From assembly GCA_019448385.1 (NCBI GenBank), contig JAGTXO010000011.1, forward strand, positions 586,001 through 650,000: a stretch of DNA of 64,000 nt, in the 5' to 3' direction. The notes under the pieces were generated by a model, which saw nothing but the letters and a program-made list of their open reading frames with translations, did no database searches and was not told where the DNA came from. Both the position numbers and the translations under genes were made by a program. The DNA is from Diacronema lutheri (taxonomy: Eukaryota > Haptophyta > Pavlovophyceae > Pavlovales > Pavlovaceae). Below are positions 46,719 through 57,868 of the stretch, in pieces (the stretch's first letter is position 1; every line of letters starts with the position of its first letter).

Positions 46719-49700
46719 ATGACCTTATCCAAGCGCCCACACGGGCGATTCCGCTCGCTGGCGCGCCTGATGCGCTTGGACGAGACGGACGAGCCCGAGA
46801 CCGAACCGCTGTGCGGCTGCCGCTTTGACGCGGAGAACGACACGATCCAGATCGCCGACCTCGGGCCGGGCGGCGTGTGGCTGAGCGCATCGGAAGAGGC
46901 GTTCCAATTCGACCGCGTGTACGGGCCGGGCTCAAAGCGGCGCGACATCCACAAGGAGGAGCTGCGCTTCATGGTCGACGACGCGCTGCAGGGCAAGGAT
47001 TCGGCGCTGATCGTGTCGGGCACGTCGACGTCGGGCAAGCGGCACATGGTGATTGGCCAGCCGTTCATCTCGGCGGCGGACGGCGCGATGTCGGGGCTGG
47101 CCGAGCGGATCGTGCACGACATTTACGCGCGCGACGCGAACGAGGAGTGGGTCCTCTCCGTCTCCATGTTCTCCGTCTTTGCGGACGCGATCTGCGACCT
47201 GCTTGCGCCGCACGGCTCGAGCGCGTCTCTGCGGCTCGAGCGCGGCGCGGACGGGCACGTGCACGTCGTCAACCTGTCGGAGGTGGGGCTGACGACCACG
47301 GCTGATTTGCTCATGCTGCTGCGCATGTCCATCCGCGCGCGTGAGGACATGGAGACGCTCACCTCCGGCCGCGACGCGCGCTCGACGCTCGTGCTCACCT
47401 TAAAGCTCAAGCAGGTGAAAGGCGATGAGCGCGCGCAGATCAATTTGATCGACCTGTCGGGCGCGGAGCAACCCGAGCTGGGTGGGCTGAAGACGCTGCG
47501 CGACGAGTCGATTCTGCAGGCGGGGAGCAAAGTGGTCACCTCGCTCTTCGGCGGCGGCGGCGGCGACGAAGCCCTCGCCGAATCGCGCCTGCTGCTGCTC
47601 ATCCGAAAGTACCTCGAGGCGTCCTTCTCCGTCGTCGTGCTCTCGGTCGCGTCGCCCATCTCCGTCGAGCGGACGGGGATGCGCGAGGGCCTCGCGCTCG
47701 CAGACCAGGCGCGCGAAGTCTACGCCCGCTCGCATCCGGGCGGCATGCCGCGCCAGCGGTCGGACTCAACCGGCGCGCCCGCGACGAGCGCGCGCTCGCC
47801 CGCCGTCTCAGCGGCGCGCGGACTGAATGAAAAGATGGTCGAGGTGGTGCAGTACCTGGTCGAGCAGGCGCAGCCGGGCACGCGCGCGACGCCCGCGTGG
47901 AGCAACTTCCTCGCCAAGCACCCGGAGGTGAACGACTTTGTCGATCAGCACAAGGCGCGCGCAGACGGCGGCGGCAACCAGGACGCGGGAGACGGCTCAA
48001 CGGTCAGCATGTCGTCGGTTGGCAGGAAGATCACCGCCGCGGATTTGTGCGAGGCGGCCGCGTCGGGCGACATCCAGCAGCTGCGCATGTACGCCGCGCT
48101 TGGCGCGAACCTTGGCCTCGGCGACTACGACCAGCGAACGGCGCTGCACCTCGCCGCGTCCGAGGGCCTCCTCGCCGTCGTGCAGTGCGCGCCGCGCGCC
48201 GCGCCGCGCCGCGCCGCGTAGCGCACCGCGCACCACCGCGCGCGCGCGCCGGCCGCTCATCCCCCCCTCCCGCGGCCCGCCCCGCGCCGCGCTGCAGGTT
48301 CATGGTCGACGAGGCGCAAGTCGACCACTCACCGCTCGACCGGTGGGGCGGCACGCCGCTCGACGACGCGGTGCGCTCGATGCACGCCGACGTGATGGAG
48401 TACTTGGCGAAGAAGGGGGCGAAGCGCGCGGCGTCTATCAAGAAGGTGACGTCGACGGACCTGTGCGACGCGGCGAGCAAGGGAGACACGGACTTGCTGC
48501 GGGAATATAAGAATGGCGGCGTCGACCTCAACCTCGGCGACTACGACCAGCGCACGGCGCTGCACCTCGCCGCGTCCGAGGGCCTCCTCGCCGTCGTCAA
48601 GTTCCTCGTCGAGGAGGGCGCCGCCGACCACTCGCCGCTCGACCGGTGGGGCGGCACGCCGCTCGACGACGCAATCCGCCAGAAGCACCAGGCCGTCGCG
48701 GAGTACCTCAGCTCGGCCGGAGGGCAGCGCGCCGCCGTGCTCAAGGGCGCGACCGCCGTCGACCTGTGCGAGGCCGCGTCGCGCGGCGACGTCGAGCAGC
48801 TGCAGTTTTACGCGAGTCTCGGCACGGACATGAACCTCGGCGACTACGACCAGCGCACGGCGCTGCACCTCGCCGCGTCCGAGGGCCTCCTCGCCGTCGT
48901 GCAGTTCCTCGTCGCCGAGCTGCACGCCGACCACTCGCCCGTCGACCGGTGGGGCGGCACGCCGCTCGACGACGCGATCCGCCACGACGAAACGCACGTC
49001 GTCGAGTTCCTCGAATCGCAGGGCGCGCAGCGCGGCAAGACGGCGGTGACGACGGCGGCGGACGCGGCGCAGCGCGGCGTCGACCTGTGCGAGGCCGCCT
49101 CGTCGAACAACATGGACGTGCTCCGCGCGCTCATCGCACAGGGCGGCGATGCCAACGTGTCCGACTACGACTCGCGCACGGCGCTCCACCTCGCCGCGTC
49201 CAACGGGCACCTCGAGATCGTCGCGTTCTTGATCGAGGAGGCGGGCTCGTCCGTCTCGCCCATCGACCGCTGGCTCGGCACGCCGCTCGACGACGCGATC
49301 CGCGCCAAGCACACGCGCGTGATGGAGTACCTTAAGTCCAAGGGCGCCGAGCGCGGGCGGAAGGGCGTAACGCTCGACGGCCGCACAGCAATCGACGACG
49401 CGCCCGGCCGCGCGATGACCGAGCCGTCCAACCTGGCGATGATCGTCGAGCGCATCTCGACGCGGCAGGACGACGGCGAGTCGCCCGAGCCGTCCGTCCG
49501 CTTCACGCCGACGCTCGAGGCGCTCATCGACGAAACTCCGAGCGGGATATTGAGCGCGCGCGGCGCGCGCGCGCAGTATGGCGACGTCATCGACGCGTCG
49601 CAGCTGCCCGTCGTGCGCGCCGCGGGCTCGCGCGACGAGGAGGACGTGTCGACGGACCGGTCGTGGTCGTCGTCCTCCTTCAAGAAGAAGGCGCCGCCCT

Positions 49701-52519
49701 TCGCGCGCGCCGCCTCGTCCGAGGTGAACGAGGAGGGCGCGCTCAACACGGCGCGTCTACGCGAGGCGCGCCGGCTGCGCGAGGCCGAGGGCGGCGACGG
49801 CGGCGGCTCGGCGGGCGACGCGCCGGCGGAGGGCGAGGGCGTCGTGCTGCACACGCTGCACGAGGCCTACTTCAAGGGCGCCGAGTCGGGCGGCAAGGGC
49901 ACGCAGATCGACGCGGCGGCGCTTGAGCTCTTCGCGGCGCAGCCTCCATCGCTCGACGAGGCGGGAAAGGGCGGCCGGCACAGGCTCGTTACGACCACCG
50001 CGCCCGAAGCGGCGGGCGCGGACGGCCCGCTCGCCGTGCCCGCGCTGCTGCGCGGCTCCGACGCGCGCCAGCTCTGCCTGCGCCCGAGCTTCGCGCCCGA
50101 GGCGCGCAACTCGCACGTGCTTGCCGCCGACCTGCCCAAGGAGCGCGTCGCCCTTCTGGCGCTCATCGACGCGATCGTCAACGAGCCGTCCTTCTGGGAG
50201 AAGCGGAAGCAGACGGGCAAGGGGAACGCGTACGTGGTGCTCGCGCACAACACGCTCGTCCGCATCCGCCGCTACCACCGCCTCCTCGAGGACACGGAGC
50301 CCGCCGAGCTGCCGGCCGCCGAGGTGGACGCGCTCCTGCGCATGCACGAGCTCTGCGCGCTCGCCGCGAGCGAGTCGACCGTCTCGGCGGTGTACAACCA
50401 GGCGGTCAAGGCGGTGGGCGAGTTCTACTGCTACGCGCGCAGTACGCCGCCCCTCCTCGAGGCGGCCAACGTGCCCAAGCGCGGCGCGGCCGGCTCGGCG
50501 GACGCGCTCATCCGATCCGCCCTCGCCGCCATGTTCAACCTCCTCATCAAGGGCTACATCGACGACGCGACGCGCGGCGCGATCCGCGAGGCGGTTCGAT
50601 GCGTCGCCGCGTCGCTTGCGCCGCCCGCCCTGCTCTGCGACGTCGCGCTCGACGCGATGGTCGACAACCTCAAGTACCGCGACGTCTTCGCCGTCCGCAC
50701 GCGCGAGCTCGGCCTCACGATTGCCCACCTCGTGCTGCACCGCAACGCGTTCGCGTCGGTCCGGCGCTTCTTCGAGCAGCAGGACCGCGCGACGGGCCAG
50801 CCGTCCAAGATGCACACGCTCGTCGCGTGCGTCGGCATGGCCCACTCGGAGGGCGCGCGCTCGGCGCTCAACCGCGCGCTCGCCAACGGAATCGCGGGCG
50901 CGCTCCGCACGCATATCGGCCTCGACTCGCTGCACGAGATCATCTCGACGCTCAAGTTGGAGCGCAACCTCGCGACGGACCTGCTCACCGCCGCCGCGAC
51001 CGCACCCGCCCTCGACCCGCTCAAGCTCCGCCCGCCGCCCAACCGCAGGGCGGTCGGCGGCACCAACGACCCGCACGTCGAGTACGAGGACGAGACGTTC
51101 ACGCTGCGCTCGCTCTCGCCGCACTCGTCAGCCAACGGCGCCGGTCCGGGCTCGGGCTCGATCCCGAGCTACTACAGCGACCGGCGCGGCGCGCCGCTCG
51201 GCCTGCCCATGTGCGAAGTGCTCACGCTGCGAGAAGCGGTCTTCATCAACGATGGCGCCCCCGTCACGCAAATCCTCCCGTCCACGCTGCTGCTGCTCAA
51301 GGCGCTGCCCGCGTCGGCGATCGAGATCGCGACGGACAAGGCCAAGCTGCCCGACGTCACCGCGCCGCCCAAGGAGAAGTTTGGGCTGCAGGTGCCCGCT
51401 GCGCGCGCGCTCCGCTCGGCCGAGCCCGTCGCGCTCTGTCTGCGCGCCAACACGGACGCGAGATCGCACAAGTCGCACGTGCTCTGCGACAAGCTGCCGG
51501 CGGAGCGCGAGGCGATCCTCGCGCTCGCCGCGACGGCGAGCTCTACGCCCGCCTTCTGGTCCGCCAAGTCAATGGCCGGCTCCAACGCGCCCGCCGCCGC
51601 GCTCGTGCACAACTCGCTCGTGCGCGCGCGACGCGCGCTCCGGCTGCTCGAGGACACGCGGCCGGCTGAGCTCGACGCCGAGACGGCGGCGAGCTGCGTG
51701 CGGATGCTCGAGTGGGCGACGACGGTGCTGCAGCAGGCGACGCTCGCCGCGCACACGAACCACGCGCTCAAGCTGATCGGCGAGTACTTCTGCATGAAGT
51801 ACGTGCCGCGCCCATCGCTGCAGGCGGCCAACACGGGCAAGCACGCGGTGCTCGGCTCGGCGGGGTACTCGGTGCAGCAGTGCATCTCGATGGTCTTCTA
51901 CTCGATCAACCGCGACGACAAGGGCGGCACGACCGCGTACGCCGTGCGCGAGACGCTGCGCTGCATCATCTGCTCCGAGGCTCCGTCGCTCATCCTCGTC
52001 GACTGCGCGCTCGAGGCGATGACGACCAACCTCAAGGGGCGCGACCACCGCGCGCTCGCGGTGCGCGAGATGTGCCTCACCGCTATCTACCTCGTCCTCG
52101 CGCGGCGCGACTGGCTCGAAGTCAAGTCCTTCTTCAGCTCAGCCGACCGCACGACCGGCCTACCGCAGCGCACGTGCGTCGTCGTGACGGCGATGGCCTA
52201 CGCCCTGTGGGAGGCGGACAAGTCGCCGCTCAACAACACGCTCGTCACGCGCCTCGCCGTCGTGCTGCACCGCCACCTTGGCAACCGCTTTGCCGACGTC
52301 GTTCGCCTCGCGCAGCTTGACAAGGGCATGACCGACGCGCTGATCCGCCTCGCCGGCATCGACGAGGACCTGCTCAGGTCGCGCCGAAAGTCGCGGCGTG
52401 GCTCGCGCCGGCGCGCGTCGGGCGTGGGCGCGAAGCCGAGCAAGACGCAGTCGACGCGTGACTTCTTCGGCTCCATGACGCGCAAGATGAGCCGAGGCGA
52501 CGTGACGATCGGCGCGTAG
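46719..52519 (+). CDS. Degenerate kinesin-motor / ankyrin / duplicated-domain protein, two exons
   Basis: Exons 46719-48184 and 48298-52519 (intron 48185-48297, GTGCGC...TGCAG) give 1895 residues; the junction rebuilds AVV-Q-FMVDEAQ inside an ankyrin repeat. Residues about 20-340 follow a kinesin motor: FQFDRVYGPGS, a P-loop-like GTSTSGKRHMV, and NLIDLSGAEQPEL for switch II (LVDLAGSE). The P-loop Thr/Ser after GK is Arg, and the switch I NxxSSRSH is replaced by GRDARSTLVL, so ATPase activity is doubtful. Four ankyrin modules follow (about residues 435-840), each with a DYDQRTALHLAAS and a DRWGGTPLDDAI segment, the style also found in glutaminase and related ankyrin domains. After a disordered linker, two homologous domains of about 300 residues (from about 1070 and 1520) complete the protein; they are helical and match no family known to me. 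Confidence 0.7.
48119..49337 (+). repeat. Four near-identical ankyrin modules (about 300 bp period in exon 2)
   Basis: Blocks of about 60 bp beginning ggcgactacgaccagcg recur at about 48119, 48537 and 48837 with one or no mismatches, and diverge in the fourth copy (about 49162). The paired block gaccggtggggcggcacgcc recurs likewise. Identity at silent positions shows recent duplication or gene conversion. Confidence 0.9.
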
Positions 52520-53062
52520 CGGAGCGCTGCGCGCTCCGACCGGCCATCGCAGCCGTCGCGGCGGTCCGCTGCGACGGCGCGTCGGTTCCGCGCAGCTTCG
52601 CGCCGACGCTCGACGCCGCTCGGTCGCCCACCCGCGATGTGCCATCCCGCGGGGGGCGGCAGCCGCAGCGGTCGTCGGCGGCGCGCGAGCGCGCAAGGGC
52701 GCCGACGCCGTGCCGTGCCACGCGCGCAGAGCCGCGCGGCACGCGCGGCGCGCGGCCTCGCGCCCATTGCACGTGCGCACGTGCGCGCGCCTCGCGCGTG
52801 CCCAGCACCCCCCCCCCCCTCGACCCTCGTTGGTTTTCAACATCAGACTGATGTCCTCCTCACCGTCGCTGATCGAGCAGAGAATGCTGCGACCGCGTGC
52901 GCCACCATCGGGTGGGCAGGGAAGCCAGGAATGCCTGAGTCAGCCTGACAGAATTCAACACGTTTGCCGCGTCCGCCCGCAACCCGGGACTTGCACCCAG
53001 ACCACCCTCCGTCCACACTTTTCAAAGTTGGTATCCAAAATCCGCCGTACTTTGCCGCCGAC
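52520..53062. other. Intergenic region without a supported gene
   Basis: 543 bp between the kinesin-ankyrin stop and the TBC-TLDc start. It holds a C run of about 12 near 52808-52819 and, after 52830, a less GC-rich stretch that probably includes the promoter of the downstream gene. No convincing coding sequence is seen. Confidence 0.5.
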
Positions 53063-54979
53063 ATGGCACGGCTCGCACGTTTCGCGTCCGCGCCGCCGGC
53101 GTCCATCGGCGACCACTCGTTCCGCGTCGCCGAGCCGGCGCCGTCTCGCGGCCGGCGCCGCCTGCGCTCCATGCTTCATTCCGCCGGGCTGCTCGAGGAC
53201 GGCGACCTCCAGCTCAAGGGCAAGCTGCGCTCGGGCATCCGGCGCGCCGAGCGCGCGGGCGTGTGGATGGAGCTGATCACACGCTTCGGCCCATTCAAGG
53301 ACCGCGTGGAGCACACGGCGCGGTACCACGCCGCGCTCGACGACGCCTTTGGCGGCGAACTGCTCGGTGCTCACAGCGCGGGCGACGTGCCGCTGCTCCC
53401 GCCTCCGCCGGCGCTCCGGTGGGTGCCCACGTTTGGCGGCGAGCCGCCCGACGCCGCGTTCGCGGCGGCGCACGGGCTGTCGGCGGCCAAGCTCGCGGTG
53501 GTGTGCCGCGTGCTCTGTGCGCTCTCACACGCCACCTGCCGCGAGGACTGCCCGCCGCTGCCCGACGCGCTCGCGCTGCTCGCGCACGAGCTACCCGAGC
53601 CGTTTGTACACTCAGCGGCGCTCCAGCTTCTGCAGCATGGCGAGCTCCTCGAGTGGGACCCGCACGCGACGCCGGGCGCGGCTCCGCGCGCGCGCTCGGG
53701 TGTGCTCGCGCCGCCCAAGCCCACGCCGCGCGCCGCCTTCGAACGCTCCGCCCTCGCCGCGTTCGCCGAGCTCGCAGCGCAGCGGTGCCGGCGGTGTTCG
53801 GCGCACCTCGCAGCACTCGGCGTCCGGACTGATGAGCTGTGCGCGCCGTGGTTCCGCCGGCTCTTCGTCGGCGTGCTGCCGTACCCGACGGTCGTGCGCG
53901 TCTTCGACTCTTTCTTGCTCGAGGGCGCCAAGGTGCGCGTGCGCGCTGCGTCCGCCGTGCGGTGCATGCTGCCGCGGCGCACCCATCCCCCCCCCCCCCC
54001 CCCCAATCACACTCGCTCACCACTCATTCACCCACCCACCCAACGAGCCATGCCACACACCCATCCCACCCACCCCACCCCTCCCCCCTGTTCCTCCTAC
54101 CGCCGACAGGTCCTGTTCCGCGTGGGCATCGCCCTGCTCCAGCGGCACAAGGCCGCGCTGCTCGCATGCACCAGTGCCGAGCACGTGCGCGTTGCGCTTC
54201 GCGTCCGGCTGCAGGGCGAGGGCGACGCGTGCGCGCTGATGGCAGCCGCGTTCCGACTGCCGAGTTTCACACTCCACTCAATCCACAAGCTGCAGCGGCG
54301 TGAGCTGCGACTGCATGGCAGCGCAGGGCGCGTGCCGCGGCTCGAGCCAGTGCCGCAGCGCGAGCGCCCGCCGCCCGCCCTGCTCCACACCGGCGCCTCG
54401 TCCTCCTTCTTCATCCCGCGCCTCGTCGACTCGCAGCGTGAGCTCCTCGCGACCCTCGACCTCGACGTGCGGCAGCAGTTATGGGCGGCGTTGCCCACGG
54501 CCGAGCGCGGTCGTGACGGTGTCCTCGTCTACTGCAACCTGACGCACGGCTCATCGCTCCGCACGCTCTACGCGCTCTGCGAGGCGGCGGGCGTCTCAAC
54601 GCGCGGCGCGATCGTCGTCGCGCGCGCCCTTGACGGACGTGGCGTCTTCGGCGGTTACACGTCGCATGGTGTGCGCCAATCTGCGGGCCAGCCGTACGGC
54701 TCGGGCGAGAGCTTCCTCTTCGCCGCGTCGGAGCGCGTCGTCGGCGCGGGCGTGCGCACGTACGGCTGGACTCGGCAGAACGACCTCTTCGCGCACGGCG
54801 ACGCGACGTACTGGGCGATGGGTGGCGGCCGGACGGGCAGTTTCGGCTTGAGCGTCGACGACGACGTGTGCGGCGGCAGCTCCGCGCCATGCGAGACGTT
54901 CGGGCTGGACGCGTCGTTGCACGACGCGAGCGCCGAGCGCTTCCGCTATGCCGTGCTCGAGGTGTGGGCGCTGCAGTGA
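53063..54979 (+). CDS. TBC-TLDc domain protein (TBC1D24-like), two exons
   Basis: Exons 53063-53932 and 54110-54979 (290 codons each, the last being the stop) give 579 residues; human TBC1D24 has 559. The intron 53933-54109 (AAG/GTGCGC...CCGACAG) is in frame and holds a C homopolymer; its removal joins FDSFLLEGAK-VLFRVGIALLQRHK, the classic TBC signature. The TBC half (about residues 30-340) lacks the IxxDxxR arginine finger, as in TBC1D24, so it may bind but not activate Rab/ARF GTPases. The TLDc half (residues about 395-579) has NLTHGSSLRTLYALCEAAG, GVFGGYTSHGVRQSAG, SGESFLFA, and NDLFAHGDATYWAMGGG. Role by family: vesicle trafficking and V-ATPase interaction through TLDc. Confidence 0.9.
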   Translation: MARLARFASAPPASIGDHSFRVAEPAPSRGRRRLRSMLHSAGLLEDGDLQLKGKLRSGIRRAERAGVWMELITRFGPFKDRVEHTARYHAALDDAFGGELLGAHSAGDVPLLPPPPALRWVPTFGGEPPDAAFAAAHGLSAAKLAVVCRVLCALSHATCREDCPPLPDALALLAHELPEPFVHSAALQLLQHGELLEWDPHATPGAAPRARSGVLAPPKPTPRAAFERSALAAFAELAAQRCRRCSAHLAALGVRTDELCAPWFRRLFVGVLPYPTVVRVFDSFLLEGAKVRVRAASAVRCMLPRRTHPPPPPPNHTRSPLIHPPTQRAMPHTHPTHPTPPPCSSYRRQVLFRVGIALLQRHKAALLACTSAEHVRVALRVRLQGEGDACALMAAAFRLPSFTLHSIHKLQRRELRLHGSAGRVPRLEPVPQRERPPPALLHTGASSSFFIPRLVDSQRELLATLDLDVRQQLWAALPTAERGRDGVLVYCNLTHGSSLRTLYALCEAAGVSTRGAIVVARALDGRGVFGGYTSHGVRQSAGQPYGSGESFLFAASERVVGAGVRTYGWTRQNDLFAHGDATYWAMGGGRTGSFGLSVDDDVCGGSSAPCETFGLDASLHDASAERFRYAVLEVWALQ

Positions 54980-54996
54980 GGGAGTGTGACTGTGTC

Positions 54997-55078
54997 ATTC
55001 TTGACACTGGTGGCTACTCGATTCCCCCGCAGCTGGTGCTGACCCCGCTTGTAAGCGCCGTTAGTATTCTTGACACTG
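54997..55078 (+). repeat. 13-bp direct repeat upstream of a gene start
   Basis: attcttgacactg occurs at 54997-55009 and 55066-55078, 69 bp apart, in the 152-bp A/T-richer interval before the ATG at 55132. A promoter element is plausible. Confidence 0.75.
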
Positions 55079-55131
55079 TGGACGCCGCTTTTGGCATTTT
55101 GACTTTTTACCTGATTTCTCATTTCCATGTG

Positions 55132-55929
55132 ATGGACGCCCTCGACGAGCTCTACCGGAACCTGTTCGCAGGAGAGCGCTCAGCCGGCGAGCTGTGCGCG
55201 CTGATTGACCGGATCGGTGGTGGTCAGTCGCTCTGCGCGCTTGATCCGGCGGAGGCCGAGCTGCTTCGTGCGCGACAGCACGAGCTCGCGCTCGTGGGCA
55301 TCGTGTCCGGCCGTGCGACAGGCTACGTGTGCGCGGACGCGGCGGCGTTCGAGGCGCATCAGCAGCGGAAGAACCGCGCGCGCGTCGATTTCCACCGCCG
55401 GCTGCAAGTCGAGCTGGAGGCTCGGCTCGGCGCTCTTCTTGCAGCGCCCGCGCCCGTGCGCGACGCGCTCGACCTCGGGCGCGGCCTCGAGCAGCTGCGC
55501 GCGTTCCTCGTCGAGCACCACGTGTCTGCCGCCCCTCTGCTCCAAGGCCTGCGCACCGCGCTACGCTATCAGTTGCGCACGCGCGCGCGTGTCCTGTGGA
55601 TCCTCGACGACGCCGCTTTGCTCAACGTCGGGCATGCGCGGAGCCTCGAGCAGGCGGTGCGCGCGCTTCGCTCGTTGGGCATGTGGCTCGCGCCGCCGAG
55701 CGCGCTCCTCGAGGGCGGCGGACTGCAGCGCACGCAGCGATGTTGGAGCCTGCTCTGCGGCGTGTGGACCCGTTCGCAGGTTCGTTCGATCGCTGCGGCG
55801 ATCGAAGCGGGCGCCCACAGCACCGTGGCGCCGGCGGGCCGCATCGCGACGACAACCGAAGGCGCCGACGAGGCGGCCGTGCTGCGGCGCGACGCCAACC
55901 CGATGCGCGACTGGTGCGAGGTGCTGTGA
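55132..55929 (+). CDS. Unknown helical protein
   Basis: 265 residues from the ATG in the context tgatggacgcc, with stop codons only far upstream of it in frame. Sequence looks like a folded helical protein: MDALDELYRNLFAGERSAGEL, QQRKNRARVDFHRRLQVELEARLG, LEQLRAFLVEHHVSAAPLLQG, RARVLWILDDAALLNVGHARS. No signal peptide, membrane segment or known motif is visible. It lies 152 bp downstream of the TBC-TLDc gene on the same strand and converges on the next gene. Function unassigned. Confidence 0.6.
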   Translation: MDALDELYRNLFAGERSAGELCALIDRIGGGQSLCALDPAEAELLRARQHELALVGIVSGRATGYVCADAAAFEAHQQRKNRARVDFHRRLQVELEARLGALLAAPAPVRDALDLGRGLEQLRAFLVEHHVSAAPLLQGLRTALRYQLRTRARVLWILDDAALLNVGHARSLEQAVRALRSLGMWLAPPSALLEGGGLQRTQRCWSLLCGVWTRSQVRSIAAAIEAGAHSTVAPAGRIATTTEGADEAAVLRRDANPMRDWCEVL

Positions 55930-55936
55930 CCCTCCA

Positions 55937-55956
55937 CCCCCCCCCCCTCCCCCCAA
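55937..55956. repeat. C-rich homopolymer between convergent genes
   Basis: Eleven C, two T, then more C, just after the stop at 55929. On the opposite strand it is a G run about 60-70 nt downstream of the stop of the gene ending at 56017. Confidence 0.75.
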
Positions 55957-56016
55957 ATTTGAAATTTTAGGGTTGTGCGTGCGCAATGAGAGCCGAGACT
56001 CTCGCGCGCGGCGCGC

Positions 56017-56930
56017 TCAAACGCTCGCGCCCGCGTCGCCGACTAGCATCACGGCGAGGGAGGCCACCGCTAGCCCGCTAGGTCGCGCCTTGGCCTTCGC
56101 CCACGGCTTGGCGTGCGACTGCGTACGCGCCTCGCGCGGCGCCGCTTTGGTAGCCTTCGCCGCACAGGTGGCCTTCGCCGCACAGGCGGCCTCGTGGCGC
56201 ATGCGCCGCTGCATCTTGTTCTTGGCCGCGCGCCACCAGCGGCCGCGCAGCCGCTCGCGCTCTTGCCACTTGCGGTGCGCGGCGATGCCGGCGTGTGCAA
56301 TCCGCTCCCATTTTGCGCTCGCGGTCGCCGTGTGGTTGAGGTAGGCGGCGAGGCGCTCGAGCTTGACGGAGAGGGCGTGGACGTCGGACTCGAGAGTGCT
56401 TGACAGCGCCTGCTCGCGCGCGAGCTCCTCCTCGAGCGCGGCGACGCGAGCCTGGCGCAGGGCGTGGCGCAGGGCGTGGTGGACGTGAGGTGCGAGCTCG
56501 CGGCAAGTAGTGGTGGAGCGCGGCCGGAGCGAGGCGCCATGGTGTGGTGCGACGGCGCGGGCGATGCGCGTGGGGCGTGCGCGCGGGAGCGGCGCACCGA
56601 GCATCGCGCCGCGGTGAGCGCCGGCGTGGCGCACGAGGGCGAGGACGATGGGTTGGGACGTGCGGCCACGTAGATCACAGAGAGGGCGGCGACACACGCC
56701 GCAGCGTACGGGTAAACGCCCCACGGCTCTGCCGCTCGCGGCGCCGGCCGGCGCGCGTACGGGAATGCGTCATCACACGCCTCAGCCGCGTCGACGAGCG
56801 GCGCGTCGTCGATGTCAACGCCGGCTGGTTCGAGCGCGACGGGCGATGGAGGGCGCACGTCAGCGGCTTCTGTTGGACGCGCCTCCGGTGAGCGCGCGCT
56901 CGACAGCAAGACGTACTCGTCGTCGCTCAT
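56017..56930 (-). CDS. Single-span membrane protein with coiled coil and basic tail, two exons
   Basis: Exon 1 (56670-56930) starts [18 protein letters not shown], is acidic, and ends in a hydrophobic helix ([15 protein letters not shown]). Exon 2 (56017-56496) starts [29 protein letters not shown] and continues as coiled coil, then a Lys/Arg/Ala-rich repeat-bearing part (two to three copies of AAKATKA-like heptads) and a hydrophobic end ([19 protein letters not shown]). The inferred intron (56497-56669, GTGGCC...CGAG) keeps phase 0, but its acceptor is weak and alternatives exist. About 246 residues. No family is recognised; the topology suggests a tail or signal-anchored ER or nuclear-envelope protein. 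Confidence 0.45.
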
Positions 56931-57028
56931 TTCCTCCGGCCACCGAAGAGGCACCAAACGACCCCTCCCGGCCTCTGTGTGTGAGTTCGCGCGCGCCTCC
57001 TCCTGCTCAGACGAAACTCTCAGAGGGC
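56931..57028. promoter_or_regulatory. 98-bp divergent promoter upstream of UreG
   Basis: Interval between the ATG of the membrane coiled-coil gene (minus) and the ATG of UreG (plus). No obvious element is seen. Confidence 0.4.
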
Positions 57029-57868
57029 ATGTTGCGTGTCTTGCTGCGGGCGCGCGCGGCGCGCGGCGCGGCGTGCGGCATGGCGCGCGCGCGCCCGCAC
57101 ATGTCGCACAGCCACGGGCACGAGCATGCGCACGCGCACGGTACGGGCGAGCGGCTCTCACCGGGCGCTTTCGAGGAGCGCGAACCGCCGACCTGGGACG
57201 GGCGCGACTTTGGGCGCCGCGCGTTCACCGTCGGCGTCGGCGGGCCGGTCGGCTCGGGGAAGACGGCGCTCGTGCTGCAGCTGTGCCTCAGACTGCGCGA
57301 GATGTATTCGGTCGCGGTCGTGACGAACGACATCTTCACACGCGAGGACGCCGAATTCCTTACGCGCAAGGGCGCGCTGCCCGCCGAGCGCATCCGCGCC
57401 GTCGAGACGGGCGGCTGCCCGCACGCGGCGATTCGCGAGGACATCTCGGCCAATTTGGCGGCGCTCGAAGGGCTCACGCGCGACTGCGCGCCGCCCGTCG
57501 ACATTCTGCTCTGCGAGAGCGGCGGCGACAACCTCGCCGCCAACTTTTCGCGCGAGCTCGCCGATTTTACCCTCTACGTGATAGACGTTGCCGGCGGCGA
57601 CAAGGTGCCGCGCAAAGGCGGGCCGGGCATCACGCAGTCTGACGTGCTCGTGATCAACAAGACCGACTTGGCCGAGGCCGTCGGCGCGGACCTCTCCGTG
57701 ATGGAGTCCGACGCGAAGAGAATGCGCGGCCAAGGCCCGACCGTCTTCGCCGCCGTCAAGCACGGCACGGGCCTCAACGAGGTCGTGCGCCACGTGATGG
57801 GCGCGTGGCGCATGGCGATGAGCGCGTACGAGAAGAGGCAGGCGCAGGCGCCGGCGCCGGCGCCGTAG
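57029..57868 (+). CDS. UREG: Urease accessory GTPase UreG
   Basis: 279 residues. An Arg/Ala-rich leader (about residues 1-25) precedes a His-rich nickel-binding stretch ([15 protein letters not shown]), typical of plant and some bacterial UreG. The GTPase has the P-loop [49 protein letters not shown] with the nickel-binding Cys-Pro-His, [14 protein letters not shown], and the guanine-specificity [13 protein letters not shown]. UreG hydrolyses GTP while delivering nickel to the urease active site with UreF and UreH/UreD. The urease gene follows on the same strand after 271 bp with nothing else recognisable between, an unusual physical linkage for a eukaryote. Confidence 0.96.
   Translation: MLRVLLRARAARGAACGMARARPHMSHSHGHEHAHAHGTGERLSPGAFEEREPPTWDGRDFGRRAFTVGVGGPVGSGKTALVLQLCLRLREMYSVAVVTNDIFTREDAEFLTRKGALPAERIRAVETGGCPHAAIREDISANLAALEGLTRDCAPPVDILLCESGGDNLAANFSRELADFTLYVIDVAGGDKVPRKGGPGITQSDVLVINKTDLAEAVGADLSVMESDAKRMRGQGPTVFAAVKHGTGLNEVVRHVMGAWRMAMSAYEKRQAQAPAPAP

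Noticed and set aside
55001-55006. TTGACA box like a bacterial -35 element, twice before 55132
   Set aside because: The surrounding genes are plainly eukaryotic and no -10 box at the proper spacing follows; treated only as a direct repeat.
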